From an uncultured Aeromonas sp. (GTDB lineage: Bacteria; Pseudomonadota; Gammaproteobacteria; Enterobacterales; Aeromonadaceae): 57,062 nt of DNA. Where the stretch lies: contig CAMFLW010000008.1 in the NCBI GenBank assembly GCA_945957575.1, forward strand, positions 1-57,062, given 5' to 3'. Shown here piece after piece: positions 29,416-42,776 of this stretch. How positions within the stretch are numbered: the first letter of the stretch is position 1; each line of letters opens with the position of its first letter. A model generated the notes under the pieces. That model saw only the letters and a list, made by a program, of their open reading frames with translations. It searched no databases and was not told where the DNA came from. Both the position numbers and the translations under genes were made by a program.

Positions 29416-31149
29416 TCACTCCAGCCGGAAGTGACCCACGATCTCCCGCAGCCGGTCGTAGGTCTGCTGCATCGCCGCGGAGCTGGCAACCGTCGCTTCG
29501 CCATTGTGGGTCAGCTGGCGGATCACTTCGGCGATGGCGCTCATGTTGCGATTGATCTCCTCGGCCACCGCGCTCTGCTGCTCTGCCGCCTTAGCGATAT
29601 GGCTGATGAGATCGTTGATCTCCACCACTTCTCCCGCCATCAGGTCCAGCGACTCGTTGACCTTTGTGGTGTTCTCGGCCGCCCCCTGGCAGCTCTGCTT
29701 GGTGTTGCCCATGGCATCCACCACAGTTTGGGTGCCCCGCTGCAGACTGGCCAGCATGGTCTGGATCTCGGCTGTGCTCTGCTGGGTACGGGCTGCGAGG
29801 GAACGCACCTCGTCCGCCACCACCGCAAAGCCACGCCCCTGTTCACCAGCGCGGGCCGCCTCGATGGCTGCGTTGAGGGCCAGCAGGTTGGTCTGTTCGG
29901 CAATGCTGCCGATCACCCCCAGCACAGAGCCAATCTGCTGCACATCCTGCTGCATCGCCTCGATGGAGCGGGCAGTGGCTTCCACTTCGTCCACCAGCGC
30001 CATCACGCTGGCCATGGCCTGATCCACCACCTGACGGGACTGGCTCGCCAGCTGCTGGCTCTGACCGGTGAGCTGGGCGGTGCTGGCCGCACTCTCGGAG
30101 ACGGAGATCGCGGTGCGGCTCATCTCGTTGATGGCGGTCACCACCTGCTCGGTCTCGCGCACGTGGTCCGCCAGAAGAGACTGGGCGGCGCCGGTCTGGC
30201 TGGCCAGCCCCTCGATACCGCTGTTGAGCTGGCCGCTCGCCTGCCGCACCTCCCCCATCATCTCCTGCAACCGCTCGATAAAGCGGTTGATACCGGCCGA
30301 GATCTGGCCAAGGTCATCCTTGCTGGTCACCGCCAGTCGGCGGGTGAGATCGCCGCTGCCGCGAGATAGCTCCAGCACCAGATCCCGCAACGAGAGGATG
30401 GGGCGATAGGCCACATTGAGCGCCAGCATCGCCAGCACCATCACCACGATCGCCACGCCGCACAGCGCCATGATGATCTGGCCGTTGAGAGCCCGGGTCA
30501 TGGCCCGGATGTAGTCAAGATCGATGTAGCCGGTCAGCGTCCAGCTGCTGCCGCGAATATCCAGCTGGTTGGGGCGCGCTTCGCTCTCCCCCTGCGGCTT
30601 GCTGTTATAGAGGCTGTTGCCCTGACTGTCGGCCAGCGAGAAGTAGCGGCCATCGCCACTCATCTTCTCCAGCAGGCTTTTGAACTCGCTCATGTCGAGG
30701 TAGTAGAGATAGGCGGAATCGGCACCGCGTGGCACCAGAATGGTGATGACCGGCTTGCCATCCACCTGTTGCAGCGGGCTGACGGTGATCTGGTTGTTGG
30801 CGGCGGGGATCAGCTTGCGCAGCGCATCGACCTTGGCCGTATCGTTGATGACCCCGCTCACGTCGAACGCCATGTCGCCGATCACCTTGACGATGTTGTG
30901 AAAGCCGGTCTCTTGCAGGGTCTTCTTGACGTTGGTCACCCCGAAGTTGAGGTTGGCGGCCAACAGGATTTTCTGATTGATGTCGCTGGCCAGCTTCTCT
31001 TTGACCAGAGTGATCTGCTCGGTGATGTTGTGGGTGGCCTGAGTGCGAATGTAGCCACTGATGAAGTGATTCACGCTGAGCCCGGCGGTGCCGATGGTGA
31101 CCAGAATGGCCAGTAGCAGCAAGAGGTAAATCTTGACCTTGAATGGCAT
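29416..31149 (-). CDS. methyl-accepting chemotaxis protein with periplasmic Cache-like domain
   Basis: The 577-residue inner-membrane chemoreceptor has a first membrane segment (residues 7-29), a periplasmic sensor of about 195 residues with Cache-like strands ([30 protein letters not shown]), a second membrane segment (224-246), a HAMP domain, and a long cytoplasmic coiled coil. The signalling tip reads [42 protein letters not shown], the contact site for CheA and CheW. No C-terminal NWETF tether is present. The ATG at 31149 follows GGAGGGAACC. It lies 51 bases after mglC on the same strand, so it may be expressed with the galactose transporter and sense a sugar or MglB; the ligand is not shown by the sequence. 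Confidence 0.93.
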   Translation of the reverse strand: MPFKVKIYLLLLLAILVTIGTAGLSVNHFISGYIRTQATHNITEQITLVKEKLASDINQKILLAANLNFGVTNVKKTLQETGFHNIVKVIGDMAFDVSGVINDTAKVDALRKLIPAANNQITVSPLQQVDGKPVITILVPRGADSAYLYYLDMSEFKSLLEKMSGDGRYFSLADSQGNSLYNSKPQGESEARPNQLDIRGSSWTLTGYIDLDYIRAMTRALNGQIIMALCGVAIVVMVLAMLALNVAYRPILSLRDLVLELSRGSGDLTRRLAVTSKDDLGQISAGINRFIERLQEMMGEVRQASGQLNSGIEGLASQTGAAQSLLADHVRETEQVVTAINEMSRTAISVSESAASTAQLTGQSQQLASQSRQVVDQAMASVMALVDEVEATARSIEAMQQDVQQIGSVLGVIGSIAEQTNLLALNAAIEAARAGEQGRGFAVVADEVRSLAARTQQSTAEIQTMLASLQRGTQTVVDAMGNTKQSCQGAAENTTKVNESLDLMAGEVVEINDLISHIAKAAEQQSAVAEEINRNMSAIAEVIRQLTHNGEATVASSAAMQQTYDRLREIVGHFRLE

Positions 31150-31200
31150 GGGTTCCCTCCAGAAGAGAGGGCTGGCAACGCCAACCCTCTCTGCCAATCG

Positions 31201-32211
31201 TTATTTCTTCTTGGCGTACTTCATGGAGTCCAATGCCACCGCCAGAATGATGATGCCGCCCTTGATGATGAACTGCCAGTAAGGGCTGACGCCGATATAG
31301 GTCAAACCATAGTTGATCAGGGTGAAGATAAGTACGCCGGTGATCACACCCGCGACCGTTCCCACCCCGCCGGCAAACGACACGCCACCCACCACGCACG
31401 CCGCGATGGCATCCAGCTCGTACATGAAGCCGAGGTTGTTGGTGGCGCTACCGATCCGGCCCGCTTCCAGCATACCGCCGAAGGCGTAGAAGACCCCCGC
31501 CAGCGCATAGATCATCACCAGATTGACCGCCACGTTGACGCCGGAGACCTTGGCCGCCTCGGGGTTGCCACCGATGGCGAAGATGTTTTTGCCAAAGCGG
31601 GTCTTGTTCCACAGCACCCAGACAAAAACGCTGGCGATGGCCGCATAGAAGGTGAGATAGGAGAGCTTGAATCCTCCTATCCGGATAAACCCTTGGGCGA
31701 AGCTGGAGAAGCGGGGATCAAACCCGGCCACCGGTGAGGCCCCTACCGAGTCAAAGTAGAGGGAGTTGATACCGTAGACGATGATCATGGTGCCCAGGGT
31801 GGTAATGAACGGGGTAACGTTCAGGTAGGCCACAATGAGACCGTTGACCAGACCAATCAGCGCCCCCACCACACACACCAGCAGGATTACCGCCGGAATG
31901 GGCACCTCTCCCAGCGTCGGGAACACCTTGTTGACGTTGGTCAGCGCCTGCAACATGGTTGCCGCGATGAGTGCCGCCAGACCGACCTGACGACCGGCCG
32001 AGAGATCCGTCCCCTGGGTGATGATGATGCCCGCCACCCCCAGCGCGATGATGACCCGCACCGAGGACTGGGTCAGGATGTTGCTGAAGTTGGTGAGGCT
32101 CAGGAAGGAGGGCTCCTGGATCACGATGACCATGAGCAGCACCAGCAGCACCAGATAGATGGCGTTTTCCTTGAGCGCCTGCATCAGATTGAAATTTTTA
32201 GCCGACTCCAT
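31201..32211 (-). CDS. mglC: galactose/methyl-galactoside ABC permease MglC
   Basis: The 336-residue inner-membrane permease equals the length of E. coli MglC. Its N-terminus (MESAKNFNLMQALKENAIYLVLLVLLMVIVIQEPSFLSLTNFSNILTQSSVR) and later blocks (GTDLSAGRQVGLAALIAATM, NVTPFITTLGTMIIVYGINSLYF, AIAACVVGGVSFAGGVGTVAG) are typical of BPD_transp_2 sugar permeases with about ten spans. The ATG at 32211 follows AGGAAGACATTT; the longer frame to 32307 runs into mglA. It lies 16 bases after mglA and completes the mglBAC uptake system for galactose and beta-methyl-galactoside. Confidence 0.95.
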   Translation of the reverse strand: MESAKNFNLMQALKENAIYLVLLVLLMVIVIQEPSFLSLTNFSNILTQSSVRVIIALGVAGIIITQGTDLSAGRQVGLAALIAATMLQALTNVNKVFPTLGEVPIPAVILLVCVVGALIGLVNGLIVAYLNVTPFITTLGTMIIVYGINSLYFDSVGASPVAGFDPRFSSFAQGFIRIGGFKLSYLTFYAAIASVFVWVLWNKTRFGKNIFAIGGNPEAAKVSGVNVAVNLVMIYALAGVFYAFGGMLEAGRIGSATNNLGFMYELDAIAACVVGGVSFAGGVGTVAGVITGVLIFTLINYGLTYIGVSPYWQFIIKGGIIILAVALDSMKYAKKK

Positions 32212-32227
32212 AAATGTCTTCCTGTCT

Positions 32228-33739
32228 CTAGAGGTACAGAGATGCCAGGCGCAGTATCTCGCTCTGGTCAGTTTCTTTGGTATTGACGATCCCGGCGACC
32301 CGGCCATTGCTCATCACCATGATGCGGTCGGTGATCCCCAGCAATTCCGGCATCTCTGACGAGATGATGATGATCCCCTTGTCCTTCTTCGCCAGCTCCA
32401 GGATGAGCTGGTAGATCTCGAACTTGGCCCCGACGTCGATGCCGCGGGTGGGTTCGTCGAGCATCAGGATCTCCGGCTGGGTCAGCAGCCAGCGACCGAT
32501 GATCACCTTCTGCTGGTTGCCCCCGGAGAGGGAACCGATCTGGGTCTGCTGGGTCGGCGTCTTGACTCGCATGGAGTCGATCACCCACTGGGTATCGCTC
32601 TTCATCTTGTTGTCGCTGAGCAGCCCCATGGAGCCCTTGTAGCTGTCCATGTTGGCGATCAGGGAGTTGAAGGCGATATCGAGTCGGGAGTAGATACCGG
32701 TGGAGCGGCGCTCTTCCGTCACCAGCGCAAAGCCGTTGCGGATCGCTTCGTGGGCGTTGTGGTTGGCCACCTCTTTGCCATGCAGCTTGATGCTGCCCTG
32801 GCTGCGATCGCGAATACCGAACAGGGTCTCGACGATGTCGGTGCGCTTGGCCCCCACCAGTCCGGCGATGCCGAGGATCTCCCCCTTGTGCAGGTTGAAG
32901 GTGATGTCCTGAATGGAGGGCTGGTTCTTCGCCGTCAGGTGTTCGATCTCGAGGATCACCTCTTTCGGCTGGTTGGTTTTTTCCGGGAAACGCTGGGTCA
33001 GTTCACGGCCGACCATCATGCCGATGATCTGATCCATGGTCATGCCCTTGAGCGGCTGGGTCGCCACCCACTGGCCATCCCGCAATATGGTGATCTCGTC
33101 ACAGAGCTGGAAGATCTCCTCCATCTTGTGGGAGATGTAGACGATGCCGCACCCCTTATCCTTCAACTTGTTGATGATCTTGAAGAGGTGGTTCACCTCT
33201 TTCTCGGTCAGGGAGGAGGTGGGTTCATCCATGATGACGATCTTGGCGTCGTAGGAGAACGCCTTGGCGATCTCGATCATCTGCATCTGGGAGACCGACA
33301 GGGTCGCGACCTTCACCTTGGGGTCGATGTCGATATCCAGCTCATCGAAGATGCGCTTGGTGTCGTCATACATCTTGCCGTGGTCGATAAACCACCCCTT
33401 GGTGGGGTAGCGGCCGAGCCACATGTTGTCCATCACGGTACGCTGCAGCACCAGGTTGAGCTCCTGATGCACCATGGAGACGCCATTTTCCAGCGCCTCT
33501 TTCGAGGAGGTGAAGTTGATCTCCTGCCCCTTGAAGAAGATCTTGCCCTGATCCTTCTCGTAAATGCCGAACAGGCACTTGAGCAGTGTGGATTTTCCCG
33601 CTCCGTTCTCGCCCATCAACGCATGCACAGAATGAGGACGGACCCGTAAATTGACATTATCGAGTGCCTTGACGCCGGGAAAGCTCTTACTGACGTCAAT
33701 CATCTCCAACAGCCATTCTGATTGTTGCTGTGTTGTCAT
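32228..33739 (-). CDS. mglA: galactose/methyl-galactoside ABC transporter ATPase MglA
   Basis: The 503-residue protein contains two ABC domains and energises galactose import. Domain 1 has Walker [10 protein letters not shown], signature-like [14 protein letters not shown] and Walker [13 protein letters not shown]. Domain 2 has the altered Walker [10 protein letters not shown] usual for this family, signature [13 protein letters not shown] and [16 protein letters not shown]. coli MglA is 506 residues and starts shortly before YLLEM; the ATG at 33739 (before [12 protein letters not shown]) fits best, with 33748 as an alternative. The open frame continues to 33772, but that stretch lies in the intercistronic hairpin and is unlikely to be translated as the start. 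Confidence 0.95.
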   Translation of the reverse strand: MTTQQQSEWLLEMIDVSKSFPGVKALDNVNLRVRPHSVHALMGENGAGKSTLLKCLFGIYEKDQGKIFFKGQEINFTSSKEALENGVSMVHQELNLVLQRTVMDNMWLGRYPTKGWFIDHGKMYDDTKRIFDELDIDIDPKVKVATLSVSQMQMIEIAKAFSYDAKIVIMDEPTSSLTEKEVNHLFKIINKLKDKGCGIVYISHKMEEIFQLCDEITILRDGQWVATQPLKGMTMDQIIGMMVGRELTQRFPEKTNQPKEVILEIEHLTAKNQPSIQDITFNLHKGEILGIAGLVGAKRTDIVETLFGIRDRSQGSIKLHGKEVANHNAHEAIRNGFALVTEERRSTGIYSRLDIAFNSLIANMDSYKGSMGLLSDNKMKSDTQWVIDSMRVKTPTQQTQIGSLSGGNQQKVIIGRWLLTQPEILMLDEPTRGIDVGAKFEIYQLILELAKKDKGIIIISSEMPELLGITDRIMVMSNGRVAGIVNTKETDQSEILRLASLYL

Positions 33740-33760
33740 ATCAGCCATCACATCTGGTTG

Positions 33761-33790
33761 AAAAAAGGGCAAGGGGATCTCCCTTGCCCT
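33761..33790 (-). terminator. attenuating hairpin between mglB and mglA
   Basis: On the minus strand AGGGCAAGGG pairs with CCCTTGCCCT around a short loop, followed by a run of T, 11 bases after the mglB stop. It looks like a partial terminator, as expected where the binding protein must outnumber the ATPase and permease. Confidence 0.75.
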
Positions 33791-33801
33791 GGAGGAGGGA
33801 A

Positions 33802-34788
33802 TTACTCGAATTGGGACAGGTTGTCTTTATCCACACCGACGTAGGCAACACGTACTACCTTGTCGACGATATTCCACTTGGTGCCTTCACCGGCCGGTTT
33901 GCCTTCAGCCAGGTTCTTGGTCAGCTCGAAGGTGGCTTTGGCCTGGTTGGCCGCATCGTTCAGCACGGTACCCGCCATGGCACCGCTCTTGACCATGGCC
34001 AGCGCTTCCGGCAGCGCATCGACGCCGAACACCGGAATGGCAGTCTTGCCCTGTGCTTTCAGTGATTCGACTGCGCCCATTGCCATGCCGTCGTTGTTGG
34101 CGATGACCACTTCGATCTTGTTGGCGTTGGGGCCGGAGATCCAGGCGTCCATCTTGTCTTTCGCCATGGCGGTATCCCACATACCGGTATCCATATGCAG
34201 TTGTTCAGTCTTGACGCCGCCATCGTTCAGGGTCTTGACCACGTAGGAGGTGCGCGCTTCGGCATCCGGGTGGCCCGGCTCCCCTTTCAGCAGCACGAAC
34301 TGGATCACGCCATCCTTGTTCAGATCCCACTCCGGATGGGCTTTCCAGTGTTTGGCAATCAGCTGACCCTGGATGATCCCTGACTCCTTGGAGTCGGTAC
34401 CCACGTAGTAGGCCTTGTCGTAGCTGGCCAGATCGGTAGCGCTCGGCTCCTTGTTGTAGAAGACCACCGGGATATCTTCGCCACGGGCTTTCTCAATCAC
34501 TACCGGCGCCGCAGCGGGGTCAACCAGGTTGATGGCAAGCGCCTTCACCCCTTTGGCCAGCAGCACGTCGATCTGGTCGTTCTGCTTGGACTGGTCGTTC
34601 TGGGAGTCGTTCATCAGCAGCTCCACCCCCGGAGTGGCTGCCGCCTCCTTCTCGATGGCCTTGCGCACGACCGCCATGAAGTTGTCGTCGTATTTGTAGA
34701 CGGTTACCCCGATACGGGTGTCAGCCTGGGCATTGGCTCCAGCCATCATGCCCATCAGCAGGGCGGCAACTGTGGTCAGTTTTTTCAT
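33802..34788 (-). CDS. mglB: galactose/glucose-binding periplasmic protein MglB
   Basis: The 328-residue protein has a signal peptide ([22 protein letters not shown]) and a mature start [24 protein letters not shown], as in the galactose-binding protein that feeds MglAC and the Trg-type chemoreceptor. The calcium-binding EF-hand-like loop is visible as DLNKDGVIQ. The sugar-contact blocks [41 protein letters not shown] and ANNDGMAMG are present. The ATG at 34788 follows GGAGCACACATA. It is the first gene of mglBAC and has a GalR/GalS-type operator and a possible CRP site upstream. Confidence 0.96.
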   Translation of the reverse strand: MKKLTTVAALLMGMMAGANAQADTRIGVTVYKYDDNFMAVVRKAIEKEAAATPGVELLMNDSQNDQSKQNDQIDVLLAKGVKALAINLVDPAAAPVVIEKARGEDIPVVFYNKEPSATDLASYDKAYYVGTDSKESGIIQGQLIAKHWKAHPEWDLNKDGVIQFVLLKGEPGHPDAEARTSYVVKTLNDGGVKTEQLHMDTGMWDTAMAKDKMDAWISGPNANKIEVVIANNDGMAMGAVESLKAQGKTAIPVFGVDALPEALAMVKSGAMAGTVLNDAANQAKATFELTKNLAEGKPAGEGTKWNIVDKVVRVAYVGVDKDNLSQFE

Positions 34789-34879
34789 TATGTGTGCTCC
34801 GATGTGTCTATCTGTGTTGTAGGGTGGCGAGCAATTGAGCAAGCGCCAATCAATGTAATCAGTTTGTTGTCATTTCTTC

Positions 34880-34913
34880 TGTGATCATGACGACAAAATG
34901 AAAACGATTACAC
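34880..34913 (-). promoter_or_regulatory. GalR/GalS-type operator and possible CRP site before mglB
   Basis: A LacI-family operator half-matching GTGTAAxCGxTTACAC lies at 34898-34913, with one perfect arm (ATTACAC). Next to it, TGTGATCATGACGACA (34880-34895) resembles a CRP site, with one perfect TGTGA half. This is the pattern known for the E. coli mglB promoter. The remaining bases between lacZ and mglB show no gene. Confidence 0.6.
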
Positions 34914-35039
34914 TCTGTTACATTTGGCATTTTCTTTATTTTTCAATGATATAAAAATCAAGAACGAATTAAGGACTCAATGAGTGCCGCTTTATGGGGC
35001 AAGTCGTTATCGCTCTGTTGTCAAAACGGCCCGGCTGAC

Positions 35040-38099
<3,060 letters not shown>

Positions 38100-38178
38100 T
38101 CACTCTCTCCCTGCTGATTGGAAAACGTATTCAGTCTAGAGAAGTATGACGCAGGGAACGGCGATCTCGCTCACACAG

Positions 38179-38194
38179 ATGTAAACGATTACAC
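38179..38194 (-). promoter_or_regulatory. GalR/GalS-type operator before lacZ
   Basis: ATGTAAACGATTACAC matches the GTGTAAxCGxTTACAC operator at all but the first base and lies 80 bases upstream of the lacZ start. A TGTGAGCG sequence on the minus strand just downstream could be a CRP half-site. Confidence 0.7.
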
Positions 38195-38260
38195 TCGTTT
38201 TGTTAAGTAAAGCGGAGTAAAAATGATTAAAAACCAGTAAAACAATAACCGTGCAAGAAA

Positions 38261-38289
38261 CGGCCCCGAACAGGGCCGAAAAAGAGGGC
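38261..38289 (-). terminator. terminator-like hairpin after galR
   Basis: CGGCCC and GGGCCG form a 6-bp stem, possibly extended, with a 6-base loop 10 bases past the galR stop, followed on the minus strand by TTTCTT. It would separate galR from the lacZ promoter. Confidence 0.6.
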
Positions 38290-39296
38290 TATCCTGCCCG
38301 AACCGGTGCAACCGAGTGGCGATTGATCAGGGTGGGGGTATAGATCCGGCTCTGGGTCGCATCACTCTCCCCCGCCGCCAGCTGAATGGCCAGCTTGGCC
38401 GCCTGGGCCGCCATCAGCTCGATGGGATAGCGCATGGTGGAGAGCTTGGGCCTCAGATATCTGGCATAGATGATGTCATCGAAGCCCACCACCGAGACCT
38501 CCTCCGGCACCCGCAGGCCATTGTCTGCCAGTACCGAGATGGCACCGGCTGCCATGGCATCGTTATAGGCAACCACAGCGGTCACCTTGAGCCCCTTGGC
38601 CAACAGGTTGAGCATGGCGCGCTCGCCCCCCTCCTCGTTCGGCGTGCCGCTCTCGATCAGCTCCGGGTCAGCCACCAGACCGGCCTCTGCCAACCCGTCC
38701 TGATAACCCTGCAGACGCAAGGTGGCATCCTCAATGGCGTGATCCGAGCTGATAAAGGCGATATGGCGGTGACCCAGTTCGATCAGGTGGCGAGTCGCCG
38801 TGGCGGCACCCAGCCGGTTGTTGAGGGCAATACAGCGCCCCTTGAGGGCAGGAATATCACGGTTGATCAGCACCATGCCCGGCACTCGCATGGCGTAGTC
38901 GCAGAGCTCCTCGTCGCTGAGCGCCTTGCTGTGCACCACCAGCGCCTCGCAGCGCTTGCCGATCAGCAGCTCGATCGCTTCACGTTCCTGACGCGCCTTG
39001 TGAAAACCGTTACCCATCAGCAGGTGAAGGTTCTGCTCGACGGCGATGCCGGAGACCCCCTTCACCAGTGCACCGAAGAAGGGATCCGCCACGTCACCGA
39101 CCACCACCCCCATGGTGTCGCAAGTCTGGCTGACCAGTGCCCGCGCGTTGGCATTGGGGGTATAGCCCAGCTCCGCCATCGCCTTCTGGACGGCGGCCCG
39201 GGAGGCGGCACTGGCCTTGGGCGAGTTGTTCATCACCCGTGAAACCGTTGCCACCGACACATTGGCCAAACGGGCGACATCCTTGATGGTGCTCAT
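38289..39296 (-). CDS. galR: GalR/GalS-type LacI-family repressor
   Basis: The 335-residue protein starts MSTIKDVARLANVSVATVSRVMNNSPKASAASR, nearly the helix-turn-helix and hinge sequence of E. coli GalR/GalS, followed by VQKAMAELGYTPNANARAL. The periplasmic-binding-protein-like effector domain shows GVVVGDVADPFFGALVKGV, RCEALVVHSKALSD, RCIALNNRLGAATATRHLIELGHRHI, TAVVAYNDAMAAGAISVL and SVVGFDDIIYARYLRPKLSTMRYPIE. The ATG at 39296 matches the family start; the longer frame overlaps its own operator. It should bind the three similar operators in this window and release them on galactose binding. GalR and GalS cannot be told apart here. Confidence 0.93.
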   Translation of the reverse strand: MSTIKDVARLANVSVATVSRVMNNSPKASAASRAAVQKAMAELGYTPNANARALVSQTCDTMGVVVGDVADPFFGALVKGVSGIAVEQNLHLLMGNGFHKARQEREAIELLIGKRCEALVVHSKALSDEELCDYAMRVPGMVLINRDIPALKGRCIALNNRLGAATATRHLIELGHRHIAFISSDHAIEDATLRLQGYQDGLAEAGLVADPELIESGTPNEEGGERAMLNLLAKGLKVTAVVAYNDAMAAGAISVLADNGLRVPEEVSVVGFDDIIYARYLRPKLSTMRYPIELMAAQAAKLAIQLAAGESDATQSRIYTPTLINRHSVAPVRAG

Positions 39297-39402
39297 GCTG
39301 TTTTCACTTATTTCACTGTGCAATAGAGCGCCATTATACCCAGCAAACCCATTGAAAACAGAGGTGAAACGCATATCTGCCGTCAGGATGATCACAAAAA
39401 CA

Positions 39403-39418
39403 GTGTAATCGTTTACAC
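39403..39418. promoter_or_regulatory. GalR/GalS-type operator between galR and galE
   Basis: GTGTAATCGTTTACAC matches the GTGTAAxCGxTTACAC operator at every defined position. It lies between the divergent galR (start 39296) and galE (start 39499), so it may control both. No other gene fits in this 202-base gap. Confidence 0.8.
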
Positions 39419-39498
39419 TGTTTTGCAAGCAAGCTCACAGTTTGGTCGCCACACCCTCGGCTAGACTCCTTCCAGACACTTTTTCAGTGGAGAGCAAG

Positions 39499-40512
39499 AT
39501 GAACGTTCTGGTCACCGGCGGCTGCGGATATATCGGCAGCCACACCTGTCTGGCCCTGCAAGCGGCAGGCATGAATCCCGTGGTGGTCGACAACCTCGGC
39601 AACAGCAAACGCAGCGTGCTGGCCCGAGTCGCGGCTATCAGCGGCCAGCAACCCGTTTTCTATCAAGGAGATATTCGCGATACCGCCCTGCTGGACCGGA
39701 TCTTCGCCGAGCAACAGATCGATGCAGTGATCCACTTTGCCGCCCTCAAAGCGGTCGGTGAATCGACCCGCATTCCACTGGATTACTACGAGAACAACCT
39801 CGGCGGCACCCTCACCCTGCTGCAGGCGATGAAACGGGCTGGCGTGCACAACATGGTGTTCAGCTCATCAGCTACCGTCTACGGCGATCCCGCCAGTCTG
39901 CCGATCCGCGAGGATTTCCCCCGCAGCGCTACCAACCCCTACGGTCGCTCCAAACTTATCATCGAGGAGATCCTCGAAGATCTGCAGTTGGCCGAGCCGC
40001 ACTGGAGCATGACCCTGCTGCGCTATTTCAATCCGGTCGGCGCCCATGAATCGGGCACCATGGGGGAAGACCCGCAGGGCATCCCCAACAATTTGATGCC
40101 CTATATCACCCAGGTCGCCATCGGCCGTCGCGACTGCTTGTCTGTCTTTGGAAACGATTACCCAACTGTGGATGGCACCGGTGTGCGCGACTACATCCAC
40201 GTGATGGATCTCGCCGAGGGGCACGTCAAGGCACTGCAACACTGCGCCGGCAAGGGTGGCGTGCACTCCTACAACCTGGGCACCGGCCAGGGCCAGAGCG
40301 TATTGCAGCTGGTCGCCGCTTTCTCTGCAGCCTGTGGCAAGCCGCTGCCATTTCGCATCGAACCGCGCCGTCCCGGCGATATCGCCGCCTGCTGGGCCGA
40401 TCCGGCCAAGGCCGAGCGTGAACTGGGCTGGCAGGCGACCCGGGACATAGACGCCATGTGCGCCGACAGCTGGCGCTGGCAATCCGCCAACCCGAACGGT
40501 TACGAGGAGTAG
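39499..40512 (+). CDS. galE: UDP-glucose 4-epimerase GalE
   Basis: The 337-residue short-chain dehydrogenase-type enzyme interconverts UDP-galactose and UDP-glucose. The NAD loop is MNVLVTGGCGYIGSH (residues 1-15). The active-site Ser123-124 and Tyr148-x-x-x-Lys152 lie in FSSSATVYGD and ATNPYGRSKL. Length equals E. coli GalE (338). The ATG follows GAGAGCAAG. It begins a tight operon, galE-galT-galK-galM, although there is a 60-base gap before galT. A GalR/GalS-type operator lies about 80 bases upstream. Confidence 0.97.
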   Translation: MNVLVTGGCGYIGSHTCLALQAAGMNPVVVDNLGNSKRSVLARVAAISGQQPVFYQGDIRDTALLDRIFAEQQIDAVIHFAALKAVGESTRIPLDYYENNLGGTLTLLQAMKRAGVHNMVFSSSATVYGDPASLPIREDFPRSATNPYGRSKLIIEEILEDLQLAEPHWSMTLLRYFNPVGAHESGTMGEDPQGIPNNLMPYITQVAIGRRDCLSVFGNDYPTVDGTGVRDYIHVMDLAEGHVKALQHCAGKGGVHSYNLGTGQGQSVLQLVAAFSAACGKPLPFRIEPRRPGDIAACWADPAKAERELGWQATRDIDAMCADSWRWQSANPNGYEE

Positions 40513-40572
40513 GCCAGCCTGCTCCCTGTTAATAGACGACCTTATTTTTCAATACCTTATTCAGGAGAGATG

Positions 40573-41631
40573 ATGTTCAACCCCGTCGATCATCCCCATC
40601 GCCGCTTCAACCCGCTGACCGGCCAGTATGTGCTGGTCTCCCCCCACCGGGCCAAACGCCCCTGGCAGGGGCAGGTGGAGAAGGTGAGTCAGGCACCCAA
40701 ACAGGCCCACGATCCCGACTGCTTCCTCTGCGCTGGCAACACCCGGGTCACCGGTGACATCAACCCCGACTACAAGGGCACCTTCGTCTTTACCAACGAC
40801 TTCGCCGCCCTGATGCAGGATACCCCGGCCGCCGATAGCGCCAGCGATTCCCTGCTGAAGCTGGAAGCCGCCCGCGGCACCAGCCGGGTCATCTGCTTCT
40901 CGCCGGATCACGGCAAGACTCTACCCGAGCTGCCGCTACCCGCCATCGAGGGGGTGATCACCACCTGGATGGATCAGGTCGCCGAGCTGTCGGCCCAGTG
41001 GGAGTGGGTGCAGGTATTTGAAAACAAAGGGGCCGTCATGGGCTGCTCCAACCCGCACCCCCACGGCCAGATCTGGGGCAGCGACTTCCTGCCCAACGAG
41101 ATCGCCCGCGAAGAGCAGCACCAGCGAGACTGGCTGGGCGAGCATGGCCGCCCCATGCTGCTGGAGTATGTGGAGCGGGAGCTGGCGGATCGCTCGCGCA
41201 TCGTGGTGGAGACCGAACACTGGCTCGCCGTCGTCCCCTTCTGGGCCGCCTGGCCGTTCGAAACCCTGCTGCTGCCCAAAGCACACGTGCCCTCCATGCT
41301 CAACCTGACCCAAGCCCAGCAACAGGATCTGGCGGTGGCGCTCAAGGAGCTCACCAGCCGCTACGACAATCTGTTCGAGTGCAGCTTCCCCTACTCCATG
41401 GGCTGGCACTTTGCGCCGCCCAAATCGGATTGCCCCGAAGCGTGGCAGTTGCACGCCCACTTCTATCCGCCCTTGCTGCGCTCCGCCACCGTGCGCAAAT
41501 TCATGGTGGGCTTCGAGATGCTGGCCGAAACCCAGCGTGACCTCACTCCCGAGCAGGCTGCCGAGCGGCTGCGTGCCCTGAGCCCTATTCACTACAACCA
41601 GACCAATCAAACCAATGAGGAGGCCCTATGA
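40573..41631 (+). CDS. galT: galactose-1-phosphate uridylyltransferase GalT
   Basis: The 352-residue HIT-superfamily enzyme transfers UMP between UDP-glucose and galactose-1-phosphate. The start [20 protein letters not shown] is nearly that of E. coli GalT. The zinc region is PDCFLCAGN, the nucleophilic histidine lies in [12 protein letters not shown], and the C-terminal blocks [10 protein letters not shown] and [21 protein letters not shown] are present. Of two adjacent ATGs (40570, 40573) the second has better spacing to AGGAG. It overlaps galK by four bases. Confidence 0.97.
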   Translation: MFNPVDHPHRRFNPLTGQYVLVSPHRAKRPWQGQVEKVSQAPKQAHDPDCFLCAGNTRVTGDINPDYKGTFVFTNDFAALMQDTPAADSASDSLLKLEAARGTSRVICFSPDHGKTLPELPLPAIEGVITTWMDQVAELSAQWEWVQVFENKGAVMGCSNPHPHGQIWGSDFLPNEIAREEQHQRDWLGEHGRPMLLEYVERELADRSRIVVETEHWLAVVPFWAAWPFETLLLPKAHVPSMLNLTQAQQQDLAVALKELTSRYDNLFECSFPYSMGWHFAPPKSDCPEAWQLHAHFYPPLLRSATVRKFMVGFEMLAETQRDLTPEQAAERLRALSPIHYNQTNQTNEEAL

Positions 41632-42776
41632 CCCCGAGCCAACGCGTCAGCACCGTTTTTGCCGAGCAATTTGCCAAAGCGCCCGATCTGCTGGTGCGCG
41701 CCCCCGGCCGCGTTAACCTCATCGGTGAACATACCGACTACAACGACGGCTTCGTGCTGCCCTGCGCCATCGACTACGAGACCTGCGTCGCCATCGGCCT
41801 GCGCGATGACCGGCAAGTACAGGTGATCGCCGCCGACTACGACAACCAGCGCGACCAGTTCGACCTCGACCAGCCCATCGAGCACCACCCCAGCCAACGC
41901 TGGAGCGACTACATCCGCGGCGTGGTGAAATATCTGCAGGAGCGCGGTTATACCCTGCGCGGCCTCGATCTGGTGGTCTCCGGCAACGTGCCGCAGGGGG
42001 CGGGTCTCTCCTCCTCCGCCTCACTGGAAGTGGCCATCGGTCAAGCCTTCAAGGAGGCGCTGGGGCTCGATATCACTCAGGCGGAGATCGCCCTCAACGG
42101 TCAGCAGGCGGAGAACAAGTTCGTCGGCTGCAACTGCGGCATCATGGACCAGATGATCTCCGCCAGCGGCAAAACCGACCACGCCCTGCTGCTCGACTGC
42201 CGCTCGCTGGAGACCCGCCTCATCCCCATGCCCACCGATCTGGCGGTGCTGATCGTCAACTCCAACGTGCGCCGCGGTCTGGTGGACAGCGAATACAACA
42301 CCCGTCGCCAGCAGTGCGAAGCGGCCGCCCGTCACTACGGGGTCAAGGCGCTGCGCGATCTCGATTTGGCCGGACTGGAAGCGGGCAAGGCCGGGCTGGA
42401 TGAGGCCTGCTACCGCCGTGCCCGCCACGTGGTCGGCGAAAACGGCCGCACTCTGGCGGCAGCCGATGCGCTGGCCAGCCACGACCTGACCCGCCTCGGC
42501 GAGCTGATGGCCGAATCACACGCCGCCATGCGCGATGACTTCGAAATCACCGTGCCCGCCATCGACGATCTGGTGGAGATCATCAAGGCCAGGATCGGCA
42601 CCGAAGGCGGCGTGCGGATGACCGGCGGCGGCTTCGGAGGCTGCGTGGTCGCCCTGCTGCGCCCCGAGAAGGTGGCCGAGGTGATCGCCGCGGTTGAGGC
42701 CGAGTATCCGACCCGCTTTGGCCTCAAGGCCGACTGCTACGTCTGCTCTGCCAGCGCCGGTGCAGGCAAGCTATGA
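41628..42776 (+). CDS. galK: galactokinase GalK
   Basis: The 382-residue GHMP kinase phosphorylates galactose at O1. Motif 1 is [28 protein letters not shown], the ATP loop is [16 protein letters not shown], the catalytic Asp region is NCGIMDQM and motif 3 is [15 protein letters not shown]. Length equals E. coli GalK (382). Its ATG overlaps the galT stop and its stop overlaps the galM ATG, both as ATGA, so the three genes are translationally coupled. Confidence 0.97.
   Translation: MTPSQRVSTVFAEQFAKAPDLLVRAPGRVNLIGEHTDYNDGFVLPCAIDYETCVAIGLRDDRQVQVIAADYDNQRDQFDLDQPIEHHPSQRWSDYIRGVVKYLQERGYTLRGLDLVVSGNVPQGAGLSSSASLEVAIGQAFKEALGLDITQAEIALNGQQAENKFVGCNCGIMDQMISASGKTDHALLLDCRSLETRLIPMPTDLAVLIVNSNVRRGLVDSEYNTRRQQCEAAARHYGVKALRDLDLAGLEAGKAGLDEACYRRARHVVGENGRTLAAADALASHDLTRLGELMAESHAAMRDDFEITVPAIDDLVEIIKARIGTEGGVRMTGGGFGGCVVALLRPEKVAEVIAAVEAEYPTRFGLKADCYVCSASAGAGKL

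Noticed and set aside
40150-40165. Operator-like GGAAACGATTACCC inside galE
   Set aside because: Only the centre resembles the galactose operator and the right arm lacks CAC; it encodes part of GalE and is probably chance, though E. coli has an internal galE operator.
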